DNA from: Synechococcus sp. M16.1
GTDB lineage: Bacteria; Cyanobacteriota; Cyanobacteriia; PCC-6307; Cyanobiaceae
Reading direction: 5' to 3'
Length of the DNA stretch: 64,000 bases
Assembly: GCF_014279895.1 (NCBI RefSeq)
Contig: NZ_CP047954.1
Coordinates: forward strand, 806,001 to 870,000
Positions 1-8,489 of the stretch are shown here, in pieces (position 1 is the first letter of the stretch; each line of letters starts with the position of its first letter). The position numbers and the translations under genes were made by a program. A model generated the notes under the pieces. That model ran no database searches. It saw only the letters and a program-made list of their open reading frames with translations, and was not told where the DNA came from.

Positions 1-541
1 TCTTGGCCTGGATGCTGCCGGCGTGGCGGTCGAGAACGGTCGCATCAGGGTCGATGCCAACTCCTGCACCTCGGTACCCCACATCCATGCCGTCGGCGAT
101 GTCACCGATCGGGTCAACCTCACGCCTGTGGCCATTGATGAAGGTCGTGCCTTCGCCGACAGCGTCTTCGGGTCGCGTCAGCGGCAGGTGAACCACGACC
201 TGGTGGCCAGTGCCGTGTTCAGCGATCCAGAGCTGGCGACCGTGGGCCTATCAGAAGAACAGGCCATCGAACGCCATGGCGTGGATGGTGTTGTTGTGCA
301 TCGCGCCCGCTTTCGGTCAATGGCGCGGGCCCTGCCCGCCTCCGGTCCACGTTGTCTGCTCAAGTTGGTGGTGGAGAAGGCTACCGATCGGGTGCTGGGC
401 TGCCACATGGTGGGCGAGCATGCCGCGGAGATCATTCAGATGGCGGCGATTGCCGTGGGGATGGGAGCCACCAAGGCTGATTTCGATCGCACCATGGCGC
501 TGCACCCCTCTGTTTCAGAGGAGTTCGTCACGATGCAGTGA
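1..541 (+). CDS. gor: Glutathione reductase, C-terminal part (5' end outside window)
   Basis: This is the last ~179 residues of a class I pyridine nucleotide-disulfide oxidoreductase, open from base 2. It shows the second FAD-binding motif (HIHAVGDVTDRVNLTP) and the C-terminal dimerisation domain ending in the active-site His-Glu segment HPSVSEEFVTMQ, which is the pattern of glutathione reductase rather than dihydrolipoamide dehydrogenase. The enzyme reduces GSSG with NADPH in the cytoplasm. The redox-active CxxxxC motif lies upstream of the window, so the assignment rests on the C-terminal half. Mercuric reductase-like relatives remain possible but are less likely because of the VSEEFVT ending. 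Confidence 0.85.
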   Translation, partial: LGLDAAGVAVENGRIRVDANSCTSVPHIHAVGDVTDRVNLTPVAIDEGRAFADSVFGSRQRQVNHDLVASAVFSDPELATVGLSEEQAIERHGVDGVVVHRARFRSMARALPASGPRCLLKLVVEKATDRVLGCHMVGEHAAEIIQMAAIAVGMGATKADFDRTMALHPSVSEEFVTMQ

Positions 542-625
542 TCCGGCAATCCTTTCGACAGTATGAAAGGTGCAAGACAATGCATATATGGCGAACTAGA
601 CCACGATTAGATCGATATATATGAC

Positions 626-1261
626 GTGGAATCATTCATGCAGACTCGAGGTCATAAGGCTGATTTTGCTCATTTTTTGATTGAATCAGGGGAGCAGTTG
701 CTCAGCCTTTTTTGGCCTGCAGCTGACGCTCGCCGGGCAGCATCTTTAGAGATTATTGCTCGCACGGCCTATACAGCTGAGGAAAGTGCTTGTCATTACC
801 TTGAGACGATTGGCCTCGATCAGAGTGGCGCTATTCGTAAAACTCTGGAGCTGGCACGTCGGCAGGATAGTAATGAGCAGACGCATGAAGACATTTTTTC
901 TCGTGATCTTGGTGGATTGTCTTTATGGGTAGATCGCTTTGTGGCAAGGCATGTAGCTGTCCTTGTTTATTGGGTATTTGCTTTTACTACCTTGTTGGAT
1001 CACGAGTTGGCCTCTTTGCTTGGAGAAGCTGTTGAGGCCGAAGCTGTCAAAACGTACCGGCGCATGCTTCTGGAGCAGCCAGAAGAATGGTTGCAGCAGC
1101 CCGTAACTCCCATTGCAACAGCCTATTGGAGAAAAGAGGGAAATATGTGGGCTGCCCGGGATGAATGTGAGCCAAAAACTCTTCGAGATGTAATCGAATT
1201 GATTGCCAGAGATGAGTTGGACCATGTGGCGGCTAATAGCCAAAAGGCAATCGCTTTTTAG
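626..1261 (+). CDS. Alternative oxidase / plastid terminal oxidase-like di-iron protein
   Basis: A 211-residue protein of about the size of a bacterial AOX core. Seen directly: LET at 59-61 (Glu60), NEQTH at 83-87 (E84xxH87), a Glu-rich AVEAEAVKTY segment at 135-144, the PIATAYWRK block near 162-170, and LRDVIELIARDELDH at 186-200 (E197xxH200). These are, in order, the four iron-ligand regions of the AOX/PTOX family. Hydrophobic stretches near 105-133 would lie on the membrane face. Known members oxidise quinol and reduce oxygen to water without pumping protons. The sequence is divergent: RADEAHH is replaced by ARDELDH. Its base composition is clearly more AT-rich than its neighbours, suggesting transfer. 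Met5 (position 638) is an alternative start. Confidence 0.72.
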   Translation: MESFMQTRGHKADFAHFLIESGEQLLSLFWPAADARRAASLEIIARTAYTAEESACHYLETIGLDQSGAIRKTLELARRQDSNEQTHEDIFSRDLGGLSLWVDRFVARHVAVLVYWVFAFTTLLDHELASLLGEAVEAEAVKTYRRMLLEQPEEWLQQPVTPIATAYWRKEGNMWAARDECEPKTLRDVIELIARDELDHVAANSQKAIAF

Positions 1262-1269
1262 TCAATGAT

Positions 1270-2370
1270 TTAAGTGGTTGGACTGTTCTGGTTGTCCCGC
1301 CAATAAAAAACTGCCTGAGTGAAAATCACAATCATCACGATTGGAATTACAGCGCAGAGCATCACAAGGCGAAATTCATCGGCCCAGGTGGCCATGGCCG
1401 TTCGGGGCAAAACATTGTCGACCAGATACAGAACATAGAGGCCGAGAAGTAGCCCTCCCTCCAAGCGGGATATTCGACCTTTCGTCCAAAAAATTGGCAT
1501 ACAGGCCAGGCTGGTGAGCAGCATTACCGGCAAGTCGTCCTGAATCAGTTCCGGGCTGACTTGAAGTCCGTTGCCAGCTGCCGCTATGGCTCCGCCGCCC
1601 AGCACCAGCATCAGGTTCAACAGGCAGCTGCCCACCACGTTGCCGATCGCCAGATCGGTGCGCCCGCGCAGGGCGGCCACCAGGGAGGTGATCAATTCCG
1701 GCATCGACGTTCCAGCGGAAACGATTGTCAGACCGATCACTGCCTCACTAACTCCCAGAAGGGTTGCGGCGCTGACCGCGCCATTCACCAGAACCCTGGA
1801 TCCGATCGAGAGAACGCTGATGCCGGCAATCAATCGCACTGAAGCTGGGATCAATCCACCTTTGTTTGCTTCGTCACTGATTTCGGGTTCAGCGCTGCCG
1901 CTGTCGTCCGGTTCTTCACGGGCGGTGCGGATCTCCCAGACGGTGTTGATCACAAGCCCCAAGAGCAAGGCCAGGCCCGCTTGCCAGGTGACCCGTCCTG
2001 CGGAGGCCATACCCCAGACCGCCGCCGAGATGGCAATCATCAGAGGCACATCTCGCCTCACCAGGCGGCTTTCAACCCGCAAGGGCAGAACAAGGGCACT
2101 GCTGCCCAGCACCACCATCACGTTGAAGATGTTGCTGCCCACCACATTGCTCACGGCGAGGGCGTCAGCTCCCTGCAGCACCGAACTCAGGCTCACGAAC
2201 AGTTCAGGGGCGCTGGTGCCCAGCGACACCACCGTCAGGCCGATCACGAGCTGGGGAATCCCGAAGATCACCGCCATGGCGACGGACCCCTGAACGAACA
2301 GTTCCCCGCCACCGAACAGCAGTCCGATGCCCAGGAGCACTTGGATCGAGGCCTGCAGAAATTCAGGCAT
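1270..2370 (-). CDS. CaCA-family calcium/cation antiporter (YrbG-like)
   Basis: A 366-residue inner-membrane antiporter with about ten hydrophobic segments. It has the two inverted alpha repeats typical of the calcium:cation antiporter superfamily: GTSAPE at residues 51-56 followed by SNVVGSNIFN, and the second copy GTSMPE followed by GNVVGSCLLN. The acidic residues of the two GTSxPE motifs bind the ion. An acidic hydrophilic loop (EEPDDSGSAEPEISDE) lies between the halves. The family exports Ca2+ or other cations in exchange for Na+ or H+; the substrate here cannot be told. It is convergent with the AOX-like gene and divergent from bicA, sharing an 81-base promoter gap with it. Confidence 0.88.
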   Translation of the reverse strand: MPEFLQASIQVLLGIGLLFGGGELFVQGSVAMAVIFGIPQLVIGLTVVSLGTSAPELFVSLSSVLQGADALAVSNVVGSNIFNVMVVLGSSALVLPLRVESRLVRRDVPLMIAISAAVWGMASAGRVTWQAGLALLLGLVINTVWEIRTAREEPDDSGSAEPEISDEANKGGLIPASVRLIAGISVLSIGSRVLVNGAVSAATLLGVSEAVIGLTIVSAGTSMPELITSLVAALRGRTDLAIGNVVGSCLLNLMLVLGGGAIAAAGNGLQVSPELIQDDLPVMLLTSLACMPIFWTKGRISRLEGGLLLGLYVLYLVDNVLPRTAMATWADEFRLVMLCAVIPIVMIVIFTQAVFYWRDNQNSPTT

Positions 2371-2451
2371 GGGGTGAGCTCAGCTGTACGGGGATTCTGC
2401 TTTGAAGCGAATTAACCTAAGGTCACTCACCTGGGTAATAGATAAGAAACC

Positions 2452-4101
2452 TTGTTGAACCGGATCAGCACCAGCAACCTCCGGGGTGACGCCTTTGGTG
2501 GCGTGACCGCCGCGGTGATTGCTCTGCCGATGGCCCTGGCCTTCGGGGTCGCCGCAACGGGTGACCCTGCCCCTGGGCTTTGGGGCGCCGTGATCATCGG
2601 CTTGGTGGCGTCTCTCTTCGGCGGAACGCCCACCTTGATCTCTGAACCCACCGGTCCCATGACCGTGGTGTTCACGTCGGTGATCCTGAGCTTCACCGCC
2701 ACAGCTCCGGACAAGGAAACGGCCATGGCCATGGCCTTCACCGTGGTCATCCTGGCGGGTCTGTTTCAGATCCTTTTTGGTGTGTTCCGTCTGGGTCGAT
2801 ACGTCACCCAGATGCCTTACACAGTGATCTCTGGCTTCATGTCGGGGATTGGAGCCATCCTGGTGATTCTCCAGCTGCCCGCTTTCCTGGGGCAGACCGC
2901 ATCGGGCGGGGTGATGGGAACCCTGTCCAACCTGCCGGGTTTGATTGCCGGAATTCAGCCGATGGAGCTGGCGCTGGCGTTGATCACCGTTGCGATCCTC
3001 TGGTTCACCCCAGCCAGCGTGAAGCGTTTCTGCCCGCCGCAGCTGCTCGCTCTGGTGCTGGGAACGGTGCTGTCGATGACCCTGTTCCACGACGCCGGTC
3101 TCAAGACCATTCCGCCGTTCAATGCTGAGCTCCCCAGCCTGCATGTGCCCACCTTTTCGGGCGGACAGCTGCGTTTGATGTTCGTGGATGCTGCAGTGCT
3201 GGGCATGCTCGGCTGCATCGATGCGCTGCTCACCTCAGTTGTGGCTGACAGCCTCACCCGCACGGAGCACAATTCCAACAAGGAATTGGTGGGTCAGGGA
3301 CTGGCCAACATCGCGTCGGGCGTCTTTGGCGGACTGCCTGGAGCGGGAGCCACGATGGGCACCGTGGTGAACATTCAGGCCGGCGGACGCTCAGCCCTGT
3401 CGGGCATTGTCCGAGCGCTGATTCTGATGGTGGTCGTTCTGGCTGCCGCACCCCTTGCGTCCACGATTCCCCTCGCTGTGCTGGCGGGCATCGCCCTGAA
3501 GGTGGGCATCGACATCATTGATTGGGATTTCCTCCAACGGGCCCACCACCTCTCGGTGAAAGCTGCGGTGATCACCTACGGCGTGATTGCGCTCACGGTG
3601 CTGGTGGATCTCATCACTGCAGTGGGCATTGGAGTTTTCGTGGCCAACGTGCTCACCATTGATCGGATGAGCGCGTTGCAGTCCAGAAAAGTGAAAACGA
3701 TCAGCACCGCCGATGACGATGTGGAGCTGACTGATGAAGAGCAGGTGTTGCTGGATCAGGCCTCCGGCAAGGTTCTGTTGTTCCAGCTCGCCGGGCCGAT
3801 GATCTTCGGCGTGGCCAAGGCCATCTCGCGTGAGCACAACGCCATCGGCAATTGTCAGGCGGTGGTCTTCGACCTCTCCGAGGTGTCCCACCTGGGGGTC
3901 ACCGCTGCAATCGCCCTCGAGAATGCTGTTAAGGAAGCGATTGAAGAGAGTCGTCAGGTGTTCCTGGTCGGTGCAACGGGCAGCACGGAGAAGCGCCTGC
4001 AGAAGCTGAAGCTGTTGGATCGGCTCCCCCAAAGCCACATCACTGGTGATCGCCTCGATGCCTTGCGCCTTGCCGTGAACGGTTTGCCGCTGAATGTCTG
4101 A
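2452..4101 (+). CDS. bicA: SulP-family sodium/bicarbonate transporter BicA
   Basis: A 549-residue SulP transporter. The N-terminal membrane region contains [21 protein letters not shown]-type sequence and [17 protein letters not shown], the signature of cyanobacterial BicA, followed by about a dozen hydrophobic segments. A cytoplasmic STAS domain occupies roughly residues 435-545 ([30 protein letters not shown]). BicA brings in bicarbonate with sodium and feeds the carboxysome. The reading frame opens at TTG codons 2452 or 2455, and no ATG precedes the conserved region. The last 8 bases overlap pyrC. Sulfate transport is the alternative, but the similarity to BicA is strong. Confidence 0.9.
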   Translation: MLNRISTSNLRGDAFGGVTAAVIALPMALAFGVAATGDPAPGLWGAVIIGLVASLFGGTPTLISEPTGPMTVVFTSVILSFTATAPDKETAMAMAFTVVILAGLFQILFGVFRLGRYVTQMPYTVISGFMSGIGAILVILQLPAFLGQTASGGVMGTLSNLPGLIAGIQPMELALALITVAILWFTPASVKRFCPPQLLALVLGTVLSMTLFHDAGLKTIPPFNAELPSLHVPTFSGGQLRLMFVDAAVLGMLGCIDALLTSVVADSLTRTEHNSNKELVGQGLANIASGVFGGLPGAGATMGTVVNIQAGGRSALSGIVRALILMVVVLAAAPLASTIPLAVLAGIALKVGIDIIDWDFLQRAHHLSVKAAVITYGVIALTVLVDLITAVGIGVFVANVLTIDRMSALQSRKVKTISTADDDVELTDEEQVLLDQASGKVLLFQLAGPMIFGVAKAISREHNAIGNCQAVVFDLSEVSHLGVTAAIALENAVKEAIEESRQVFLVGATGSTEKRLQKLKLLDRLPQSHITGDRLDALRLAVNGLPLNV

Positions 4102-5140
4102 TCAGATCTCGATCATCGCCCCAGATGATTGGCACGTGCATCTCCGCGACGGGGAGATGCTCAACCAGGTTGTGGCCCATACCGCCCGCCGTTTTCAGCG
4201 GGCCATAGTGATGCCCAACCTGCGTCCCCCGGTGACCACGGTGGCTGCTGCACGGGCATACCGGGACCGGATTCAGGCGGCGTGCCCCGCTGATCTGGAG
4301 TTCACGCCCCTGATGACGGCGTACCTCACGGATTCGATCGCTCCTGCCGAGTTGGAGACAGGATTTCGAGAGGGCGTTTTTGCTGCCGCCAAGCTTTATC
4401 CCGCCAACGCCACCACCAATTCCGCCGCAGGGGTGACGGATCTGCTGCAGATCGATCCCGTGCTGGAAACGATGGCCCGGATCGGCATGCCCTTGCTGAT
4501 CCATGGTGAAGTCACGGACAGCGAGATCGATATCTTCGACCGAGAGGCGGTGTTCATCGAACGCCATCTGGCACCACTGCGGTACCGCCATCCCGAGCTG
4601 AAGGTTGTGTTCGAGCACATCACCACCGAACAAGCGGTGCAATACGTCAGCTCAGCGGATCGTCATCTCGCCGCCACCATCACCCCCCACCATTTGCACA
4701 TCAACCGCAACGCGATGTTTGCCGGCGGGTTGCGCAGTGATTTTTATTGCCTCCCCGTGGCCAAGCGGGAATGTCACCGTCAGGCCCTGCGCCGGGCGGC
4801 CACCAGCGGTGACCCACGCTTCTTTCTCGGCACCGACACGGCACCGCACGAACGGGCATCCAAGGAAAGTGCCTGCGGATGCGCCGGCATCTTCAATGCG
4901 CCCTTCGCCCTGGAGAGCTATGCCCAGGTTTTTGATGAGGAGGATGCTTTGGAGCATCTCGAAGCCTTCACCAGCCTGAATGGGCCGGCCTTCTACAACC
5001 GTCCAGCTAACACGCGTCGCATCACGTTGCAACGCCGTGACCATCTCGTGCCGGAACTTGTGAATGGACTGGTTCCTTTCCATGCTGGAGAGATCCTGTC
5101 CTGGGCCGTTGCCGATGCACCTGATCAAGTTCAGCTCTGA
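4094..5140 (+). CDS. pyrC: Dihydroorotase (class II)
   Basis: A 348-residue amidohydrolase of normal PyrC length. Visible metal ligands are HxH in DDWHVHLRD (His14, His16), the carboxylated lysine in [15 protein letters not shown], later histidines in LLIHGEVTD and VVFEHITT, and the catalytic aspartate in GTDTAPHE. It closes carbamoyl aspartate to dihydroorotate in pyrimidine synthesis. The ATG start overlaps the 3' end of bicA by 8 bases, so the two are probably co-transcribed and translationally coupled, although bicarbonate uptake and pyrimidine synthesis share only the need for bicarbonate-derived carbamoyl phosphate. Confidence 0.95.
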   Translation: MSDQISIIAPDDWHVHLRDGEMLNQVVAHTARRFQRAIVMPNLRPPVTTVAAARAYRDRIQAACPADLEFTPLMTAYLTDSIAPAELETGFREGVFAAAKLYPANATTNSAAGVTDLLQIDPVLETMARIGMPLLIHGEVTDSEIDIFDREAVFIERHLAPLRYRHPELKVVFEHITTEQAVQYVSSADRHLAATITPHHLHINRNAMFAGGLRSDFYCLPVAKRECHRQALRRAATSGDPRFFLGTDTAPHERASKESACGCAGIFNAPFALESYAQVFDEEDALEHLEAFTSLNGPAFYNRPANTRRITLQRRDHLVPELVNGLVPFHAGEILSWAVADAPDQVQL

Positions 5141-5417
5141 AGACTGCGGCACCTGTCACCGCATGAGTCACTACGACGGCAAGGTGGCCGAGGAACTCGG
5201 CTGCAGCTTCATCTCCGTGATGCTGCAGGACACGGAGATGTATCGGAAATACCGGAAGATCCTGCTCAAGCAGTACCCCAACAAGGAGGGGATGGGCTGG
5301 CCCACCTACCTCCTGGTGAACGATCCCGATGGAGATTTTTCGATTGAGGGAGAACTGAAGGGCGGCATGCCCAAGGGAGATTTCCGCACCAAGCTGGCTG
5401 AGTTGCTGCCGTCTTGA
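5115..5417 (+). CDS. Thioredoxin-fold protein with a CGTC motif
   Basis: A 100-residue protein starting [24 protein letters not shown] sits where thioredoxin has CGPC, at the start of the first helix, and a cis-Pro site is plausible in [10 protein letters not shown]. No signal peptide is present, so it should act in the cytoplasm. The chosen ATG overlaps pyrC by 26 bases; the upstream in-frame GTG region (5064) would add an unconserved-looking leader. It is probably a thiol-disulfide oxidoreductase; the partner is unknown. Confidence 0.75.
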   Translation: MHLIKFSSEDCGTCHRMSHYDGKVAEELGCSFISVMLQDTEMYRKYRKILLKQYPNKEGMGWPTYLLVNDPDGDFSIEGELKGGMPKGDFRTKLAELLPS

Positions 5418-5427
5418 GCTCAGGTGG

Positions 5428-5513
5428 TGGGGGCAGGGGGACTTGAACCCCCACAGGCCTTTCAGCCCAAGCGATTTTAAGTCGCGTGCGTCTACCGATT
5501 CCGCCATGCCCCC
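5428..5513 (-). tRNA. tRNA-Leu (anticodon UAA)
   Basis: Read on the minus strand, an 86-base class II tRNA: acceptor GGGGGCA pairs with TGCCCCC, the anticodon stem-loop is GCGA-CTTAAAA-TCGC with anticodon TAA, there is a long variable arm (TTGGGCTGAAAGGCCTG), and the T arm is GGGGGTTCAAGTCCCCC. The gene shows no intron, unlike the tRNA-Leu(UAA) of many other cyanobacteria, which carries a group I intron. CCA does not appear to be encoded. Confidence 0.95.
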
Positions 5514-5552
5514 GCCCGGACATCTTAGATTTCCCCCAGATGTCCTCAGGCC

Positions 5553-5804
5553 TTGGACCTTTCGTCCCTGCTTTCTCAAGTCCCACAGGACACGTTGTTG
5601 GTTCTGTTGGCCTACACCGTTCTGGGCGGCCTGTATCTCGTTGTGGTTCCCCTCGCCCTGTACGCGTGGATGAACCAGCGTTGGCATCGCATGGGCAAGC
5701 TGGAGCGTCTGGGGATCTATGGCCTGGTCTTCCTCTTTTTCCCGGGGATGATTCTGTTTGCCCCTTTCCTCAATTTCCGGCTGAGCGGGCAAGGAGACGT
5801 CTGA
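5553..5804 (+). CDS. ndhL: NAD(P)H-quinone oxidoreductase subunit L
   Basis: An 83-residue protein with two hydrophobic segments ([20 protein letters not shown] and [17 protein letters not shown]) and the NdhL hallmark [14 protein letters not shown] between them. NdhL is a small membrane subunit of thylakoid NDH-1, which works in respiration, cyclic electron flow and CO2 uptake. The start is TTG; no ATG is available in frame. It is followed after one base by a DUF3007 gene and then trpA, an arrangement typical of cyanobacteria. Confidence 0.92.
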   Translation: MDLSSLLSQVPQDTLLVLLAYTVLGGLYLVVVPLALYAWMNQRWHRMGKLERLGIYGLVFLFFPGMILFAPFLNFRLSGQGDV

Positions 5805-5805
5805 A

Positions 5806-6162
5806 TTGACGCGTGGCAAGGTTCTTCTGATCGGACTTGCAGTCCTCCTGCTGGGCGGGCTTGGGCAAGTCGGCTTTCAGGCTGCAGGCTTTGAGGGGTT
5901 TTCGGCAGGGATTGCTGCGGAGGCCCTGCTGGTTGTGATTGTGGTGGTGTGGACAAGCTCTTACCTGTTCCGTGTGGTCACCGGCCAGATGACCTACATG
6001 GATCAGCGGCGTCGCTACCGCGAGGTCTACGACAAACAGGAAGCTGAGGCGCTTCAAGCCCGTTTTGATGCTCTTCCCGAGGAGGAGCAACAGGCGCTGT
6101 TGCGCAAGATTGGAGCGGATGCCTCGGTTCCCGCGGACGGCGATGCCCCCGTCGACTCATAG
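5806..6162 (+). CDS. DUF3007 family membrane protein
   Basis: A 118-residue protein with two N-terminal transmembrane segments (about residues 5-25 and 35-58), the motif [23 protein letters not shown], and an acidic, glutamate-rich soluble tail. It is a conserved cyanobacterial/plant family of unknown biochemical function found beside ndhL. The TTG start lies one base after the ndhL stop, so the two are very likely co-translated, which suggests a link to NDH-1. Confidence 0.82.
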   Translation: MTRGKVLLIGLAVLLLGGLGQVGFQAAGFEGFSAGIAAEALLVVIVVVWTSSYLFRVVTGQMTYMDQRRRYREVYDKQEAEALQARFDALPEEEQQALLRKIGADASVPADGDAPVDS

Positions 6163-6196
6163 GCTTCCGAAGTTTGTTCCTGGTCGGTTGACCGAG

Positions 6197-7012
6197 ATGC
6201 CCAATCAGCAGTCCTCTTCCATCGCCCAGCGCTTTGAGCAGCTGAAGCAGGACGGTCGCCTCGCCTTGATGCCATTCCTGATGGCCGGCGATCCGGATCT
6301 CTCTGTCACCGCTGATGTGCTGCTCAGCCTGCAACGTGCAGGGGCTGACATGGTCGAACTGGGAATGCCCTACAGCGACCCCCTCGCTGATGGGCCGGTC
6401 ATTCAGGCTGCTGCGTCCCGGGCCCTTGCCGCCGGAACCACGCCAAAGGGTGTTCTGGACATGTTGCGCTCGTTGAAAGGCCAGCTGCAGATTCCCGTGA
6501 TCCTGTTCACGTATTCCAATCCACTGCTCAATGTGGGGATGGAGGCGTTTTGCCAGTCCGCAGCGGAGGCTGGTGCGGCGGGTTTGGTGGTCCCTGATCT
6601 ACCCCTTGAGGAAGCGGAGCGGCTGTCGACAATCGCAGAGCGTCATGGCTTGGATTTGGTGCTCTTGGTTGCACCCACCACTCCCCAGGATCGGATGGGT
6701 CGGATTGCTACATGCAGCCGAGGTTTCACCTACCTGGTGAGTGTCACCGGTGTCACCGGTGAGCGAGCTCAGATGGAAAGCAGGGTTGAAGGTTTGGTGC
6801 AGCAACTCAAACAAACCTCACCGGTTCCTGTTGCGGTTGGTTTTGGGATCTCCGGTGCCGAGCAGGTGCGTCAGGTTCGGGGTTGGGGTGCCGATGGAGC
6901 GATTGTGGGCAGTGCACTTGTGAAACGGATGGCAGCAGCGTCGCCCGGGGACATAGCTCAGGAAGCTGGTCGTTTTTGCGCTGAGTTGCGTGCCGCTGCC
7001 GATCAGCCCTAG
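6197..7012 (+). CDS. trpA: Tryptophan synthase alpha chain
   Basis: A 271-residue TIM-barrel protein. It has the catalytic glutamate in [19 protein letters not shown] and the catalytic aspartate just after it, [12 protein letters not shown], and the phosphate-binding [10 protein letters not shown] / [10 protein letters not shown]. It cleaves indole-3-glycerol phosphate to indole and passes indole to TrpB. The ATG at 6197 matches the usual N-terminus; an upstream in-frame extension to 6065 overlaps the DUF3007 gene and looks non-coding. Confidence 0.95.
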   Translation: MPNQQSSSIAQRFEQLKQDGRLALMPFLMAGDPDLSVTADVLLSLQRAGADMVELGMPYSDPLADGPVIQAAASRALAAGTTPKGVLDMLRSLKGQLQIPVILFTYSNPLLNVGMEAFCQSAAEAGAAGLVVPDLPLEEAERLSTIAERHGLDLVLLVAPTTPQDRMGRIATCSRGFTYLVSVTGVTGERAQMESRVEGLVQQLKQTSPVPVAVGFGISGAEQVRQVRGWGADGAIVGSALVKRMAAASPGDIAQEAGRFCAELRAAADQP

Positions 7013-7037
7013 GGGCTGCCATCCCGCTCAAGCCATG

Positions 7038-7075
7038 AAAAACCCCGGCGTTGGCCGGGGTTGCACTGCTTTTTA
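7038..7075. terminator. Rho-independent terminator between trpA and cyAbrB
   Basis: AACCCCGGC at 7041-7049 pairs with GCCGGGGTT at 7054-7062, with A-rich sequence on the left and a short T run (7070-7074) on the right. It can serve the rightward trpA transcript and perhaps also the leftward cyAbrB transcript. Confidence 0.75.
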
Positions 7076-7083
7076 ATGTTGAA

Positions 7084-7455
7084 TCACTCGTCGTCTTCTT
7101 CGGTGGCACCCACCGGTGTCAGACGAATCTGTTTGCGACCCAGTTTGATTTCAAATTCATCTCCAGGTTTCAGGTCGAGCAGCGCTGTATAGGCCTTGCC
7201 GATGAGAAGATTGCCGTTGCCTTGCACAGTGGCCACATAGCTGAGTTTGCGGCCGCCTTTGCCCACGCCGCCAACTCCACCCACGCCAAGACTGACGCCT
7301 TTGGCCTCCAGAAGTGCTTCATAAAAAGCGGTGAAATTCAGACGTTCACCACCATCTTTTTTGGTGGAGACATAGCCACAGGCACGAACAATGTCAGACT
7401 TGCTGATGTCACCCAGGTCTTTGACTTTATTGAGAAGGTCGCTCCCAGTGAGCAT
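7084..7455 (-). CDS. cyAbrB-type transcriptional regulator
   Basis: A 123-residue protein. The N-terminal half (LTGSDLLNKVKDLG..., CGYVSTKKDGGERLNFTAFYEALL) is the cyanobacterial AbrB signature, joined by a Gly-rich linker (GVGGVGGVGKGG) to a DNA-binding AbrB-like C-terminal segment, and ending in an acidic tail EEDDE. cyAbrB proteins are DNA-binding regulators tied to carbon/nitrogen balance in cyanobacteria. The gene is monocistronic and faces trpA across a shared terminator. Confidence 0.9.
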   Translation of the reverse strand: MLTGSDLLNKVKDLGDISKSDIVRACGYVSTKKDGGERLNFTAFYEALLEAKGVSLGVGGVGGVGKGGRKLSYVATVQGNGNLLIGKAYTALLDLKPGDEFEIKLGRKQIRLTPVGATEEDDE

Positions 7456-7553
7456 CGCTTTCGAGAGATATCAACCTTCACAACATAGCCATGGTTCAAG
7501 CGGCTATGCCATCATTTTCTACTGAAAAGTTCGCTGTTATTTCATCCTTCGCT

Positions 7554-7823
7554 ATGGCACGTTTCGTTTTGTGGGGCACTTACTGCGCGGATGCTCTTGA
7601 GAAGCGTGCTCCCTATCGGGATGAGCACCTTGCTCGTCTCCAAAGTCTGAAAGAGCAGGGAACGCTGGTCACGCTCGGACCCACCGAGGGAAGCACCCAT
7701 GTTTTCGGGATCTTCGAGGCCGACAGCATCGACGTCGTCCGCAGGCTGGTTGAGGACGACATCTATTGGAAGCAGGGGATCTGGACGGCGCTCGAGGTTT
7801 ATCCCTGGGTCCAGGCGTTCTGA
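7554..7823 (+). CDS. YciI-like protein
   Basis: An 89-residue small ferredoxin-like-fold protein starting MARFVLWGTYCADALEKR. It has the YciI pattern: a histidine in YRDEHLARLQ, LVTLGPTEGSTHVFGIFEAD, and the ending YWKQGIWTALEVYPWV. The function of the family is not established. The start at 7554 is chosen because the upstream in-frame extension (to 7491) has no similarity to the family. Its 3' end overlaps the convergent cytochrome gene by 25 bases. Confidence 0.78.
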   Translation: MARFVLWGTYCADALEKRAPYRDEHLARLQSLKEQGTLVTLGPTEGSTHVFGIFEADSIDVVRRLVEDDIYWKQGIWTALEVYPWVQAF

Positions 7824-8155
7824 GCCTGCATGAGCACCCATTCAGCCACGAGCTGATCTCCATCGCTCCCGAGAACATCGGCGTAACCACTCATCTGGCC
7901 TCGCCCTTCCCGGGCGATAGCTGCGATGGCGTCCACCGTTGCGATCTGCTCACGCTCGAGGGTCTTCAGCTTCAGGTTTTTCCCCCGGCGAATGATGTTG
8001 CCACCGTTGATGTGGCATCCCGCGCAGTGCTGTTCGAACAACAGGGCGCCGGGGCTGGCGTCAGACCCGGCAGCCAGCGAAGCGCCGGCTGAACCAAGGC
8101 TCAGCAGCAGAACAAGAAACGCACCAATGCAGCAGCGCAGGAGGTGGCTCAGCAC
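7799..8155 (-). CDS. Cytochrome c6-like exported class I c-type cytochrome
   Basis: A 118-residue protein with a hydrophobic signal peptide (about 1-29, ending SLAAG), a single haem motif CAGCH at 44-48, and a likely axial methionine in GQMSGYADVLG (Met88). The segment INGGNIIRRGKNLKL after the haem motif is typical of cytochrome c6. It would carry electrons in the thylakoid lumen. It differs clearly from the petJ product at 19179-19556, so the genome has at least two c6-type proteins. It could be a low-potential c6-like variant rather than the main carrier. Confidence 0.82.
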   Translation of the reverse strand: MLSHLLRCCIGAFLVLLLSLGSAGASLAAGSDASPGALLFEQHCAGCHINGGNIIRRGKNLKLKTLEREQIATVDAIAAIAREGRGQMSGYADVLGSDGDQLVAEWVLMQAQNAWTQG

Positions 8156-8174
8156 AGGGATGATTTGGCTTGGA

Positions 8175-8408
8175 TCAGTCTGCTTGAGCAGGCGATGCCT
8201 CCTTCTGGAACCGCTGGATCAGTTCATCGGGAGAGCGGTAATCCTTCGGAAGCGAGGTGTGCAATCGGTTGAGGTAGTCCCAGCAGACCGTCCGGCGAAT
8301 GGCGTTGAGGTCGCGTCCATCGGCCACAAGGCGACGCAGGGCCTGGCAGTAGGTCGAGAATCCAGCCTCCAGATCTCCGATGGTGAGTGCCTTGGTTGCG
8401 GACGGCAT
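8175..8408 (-). CDS. Unknown 77-residue protein
   Basis: A small soluble protein, MPSATKALTIGDLEAGFSTY..., mostly helical and ending in EASPAQAD. I do not recognise the family. The ATG at 8408 is preferred because longer in-frame starts (up to 8684) would overlap the divergent Nif11-cupin gene. It lies 19 bases upstream of the cytochrome c6-like gene on the same strand and could be co-transcribed with it. Confidence 0.6.
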   Translation of the reverse strand: MPSATKALTIGDLEAGFSTYCQALRRLVADGRDLNAIRRTVCWDYLNRLHTSLPKDYRSPDELIQRFQKEASPAQAD

Positions 8409-8489
8409 GAAACAGAAGGTCAGGATCTTCTGACTTTTGCGTCGATCGCCTGATTGGTCTGTTGTCAGGATCACTGTTGAAGCTGTGCG

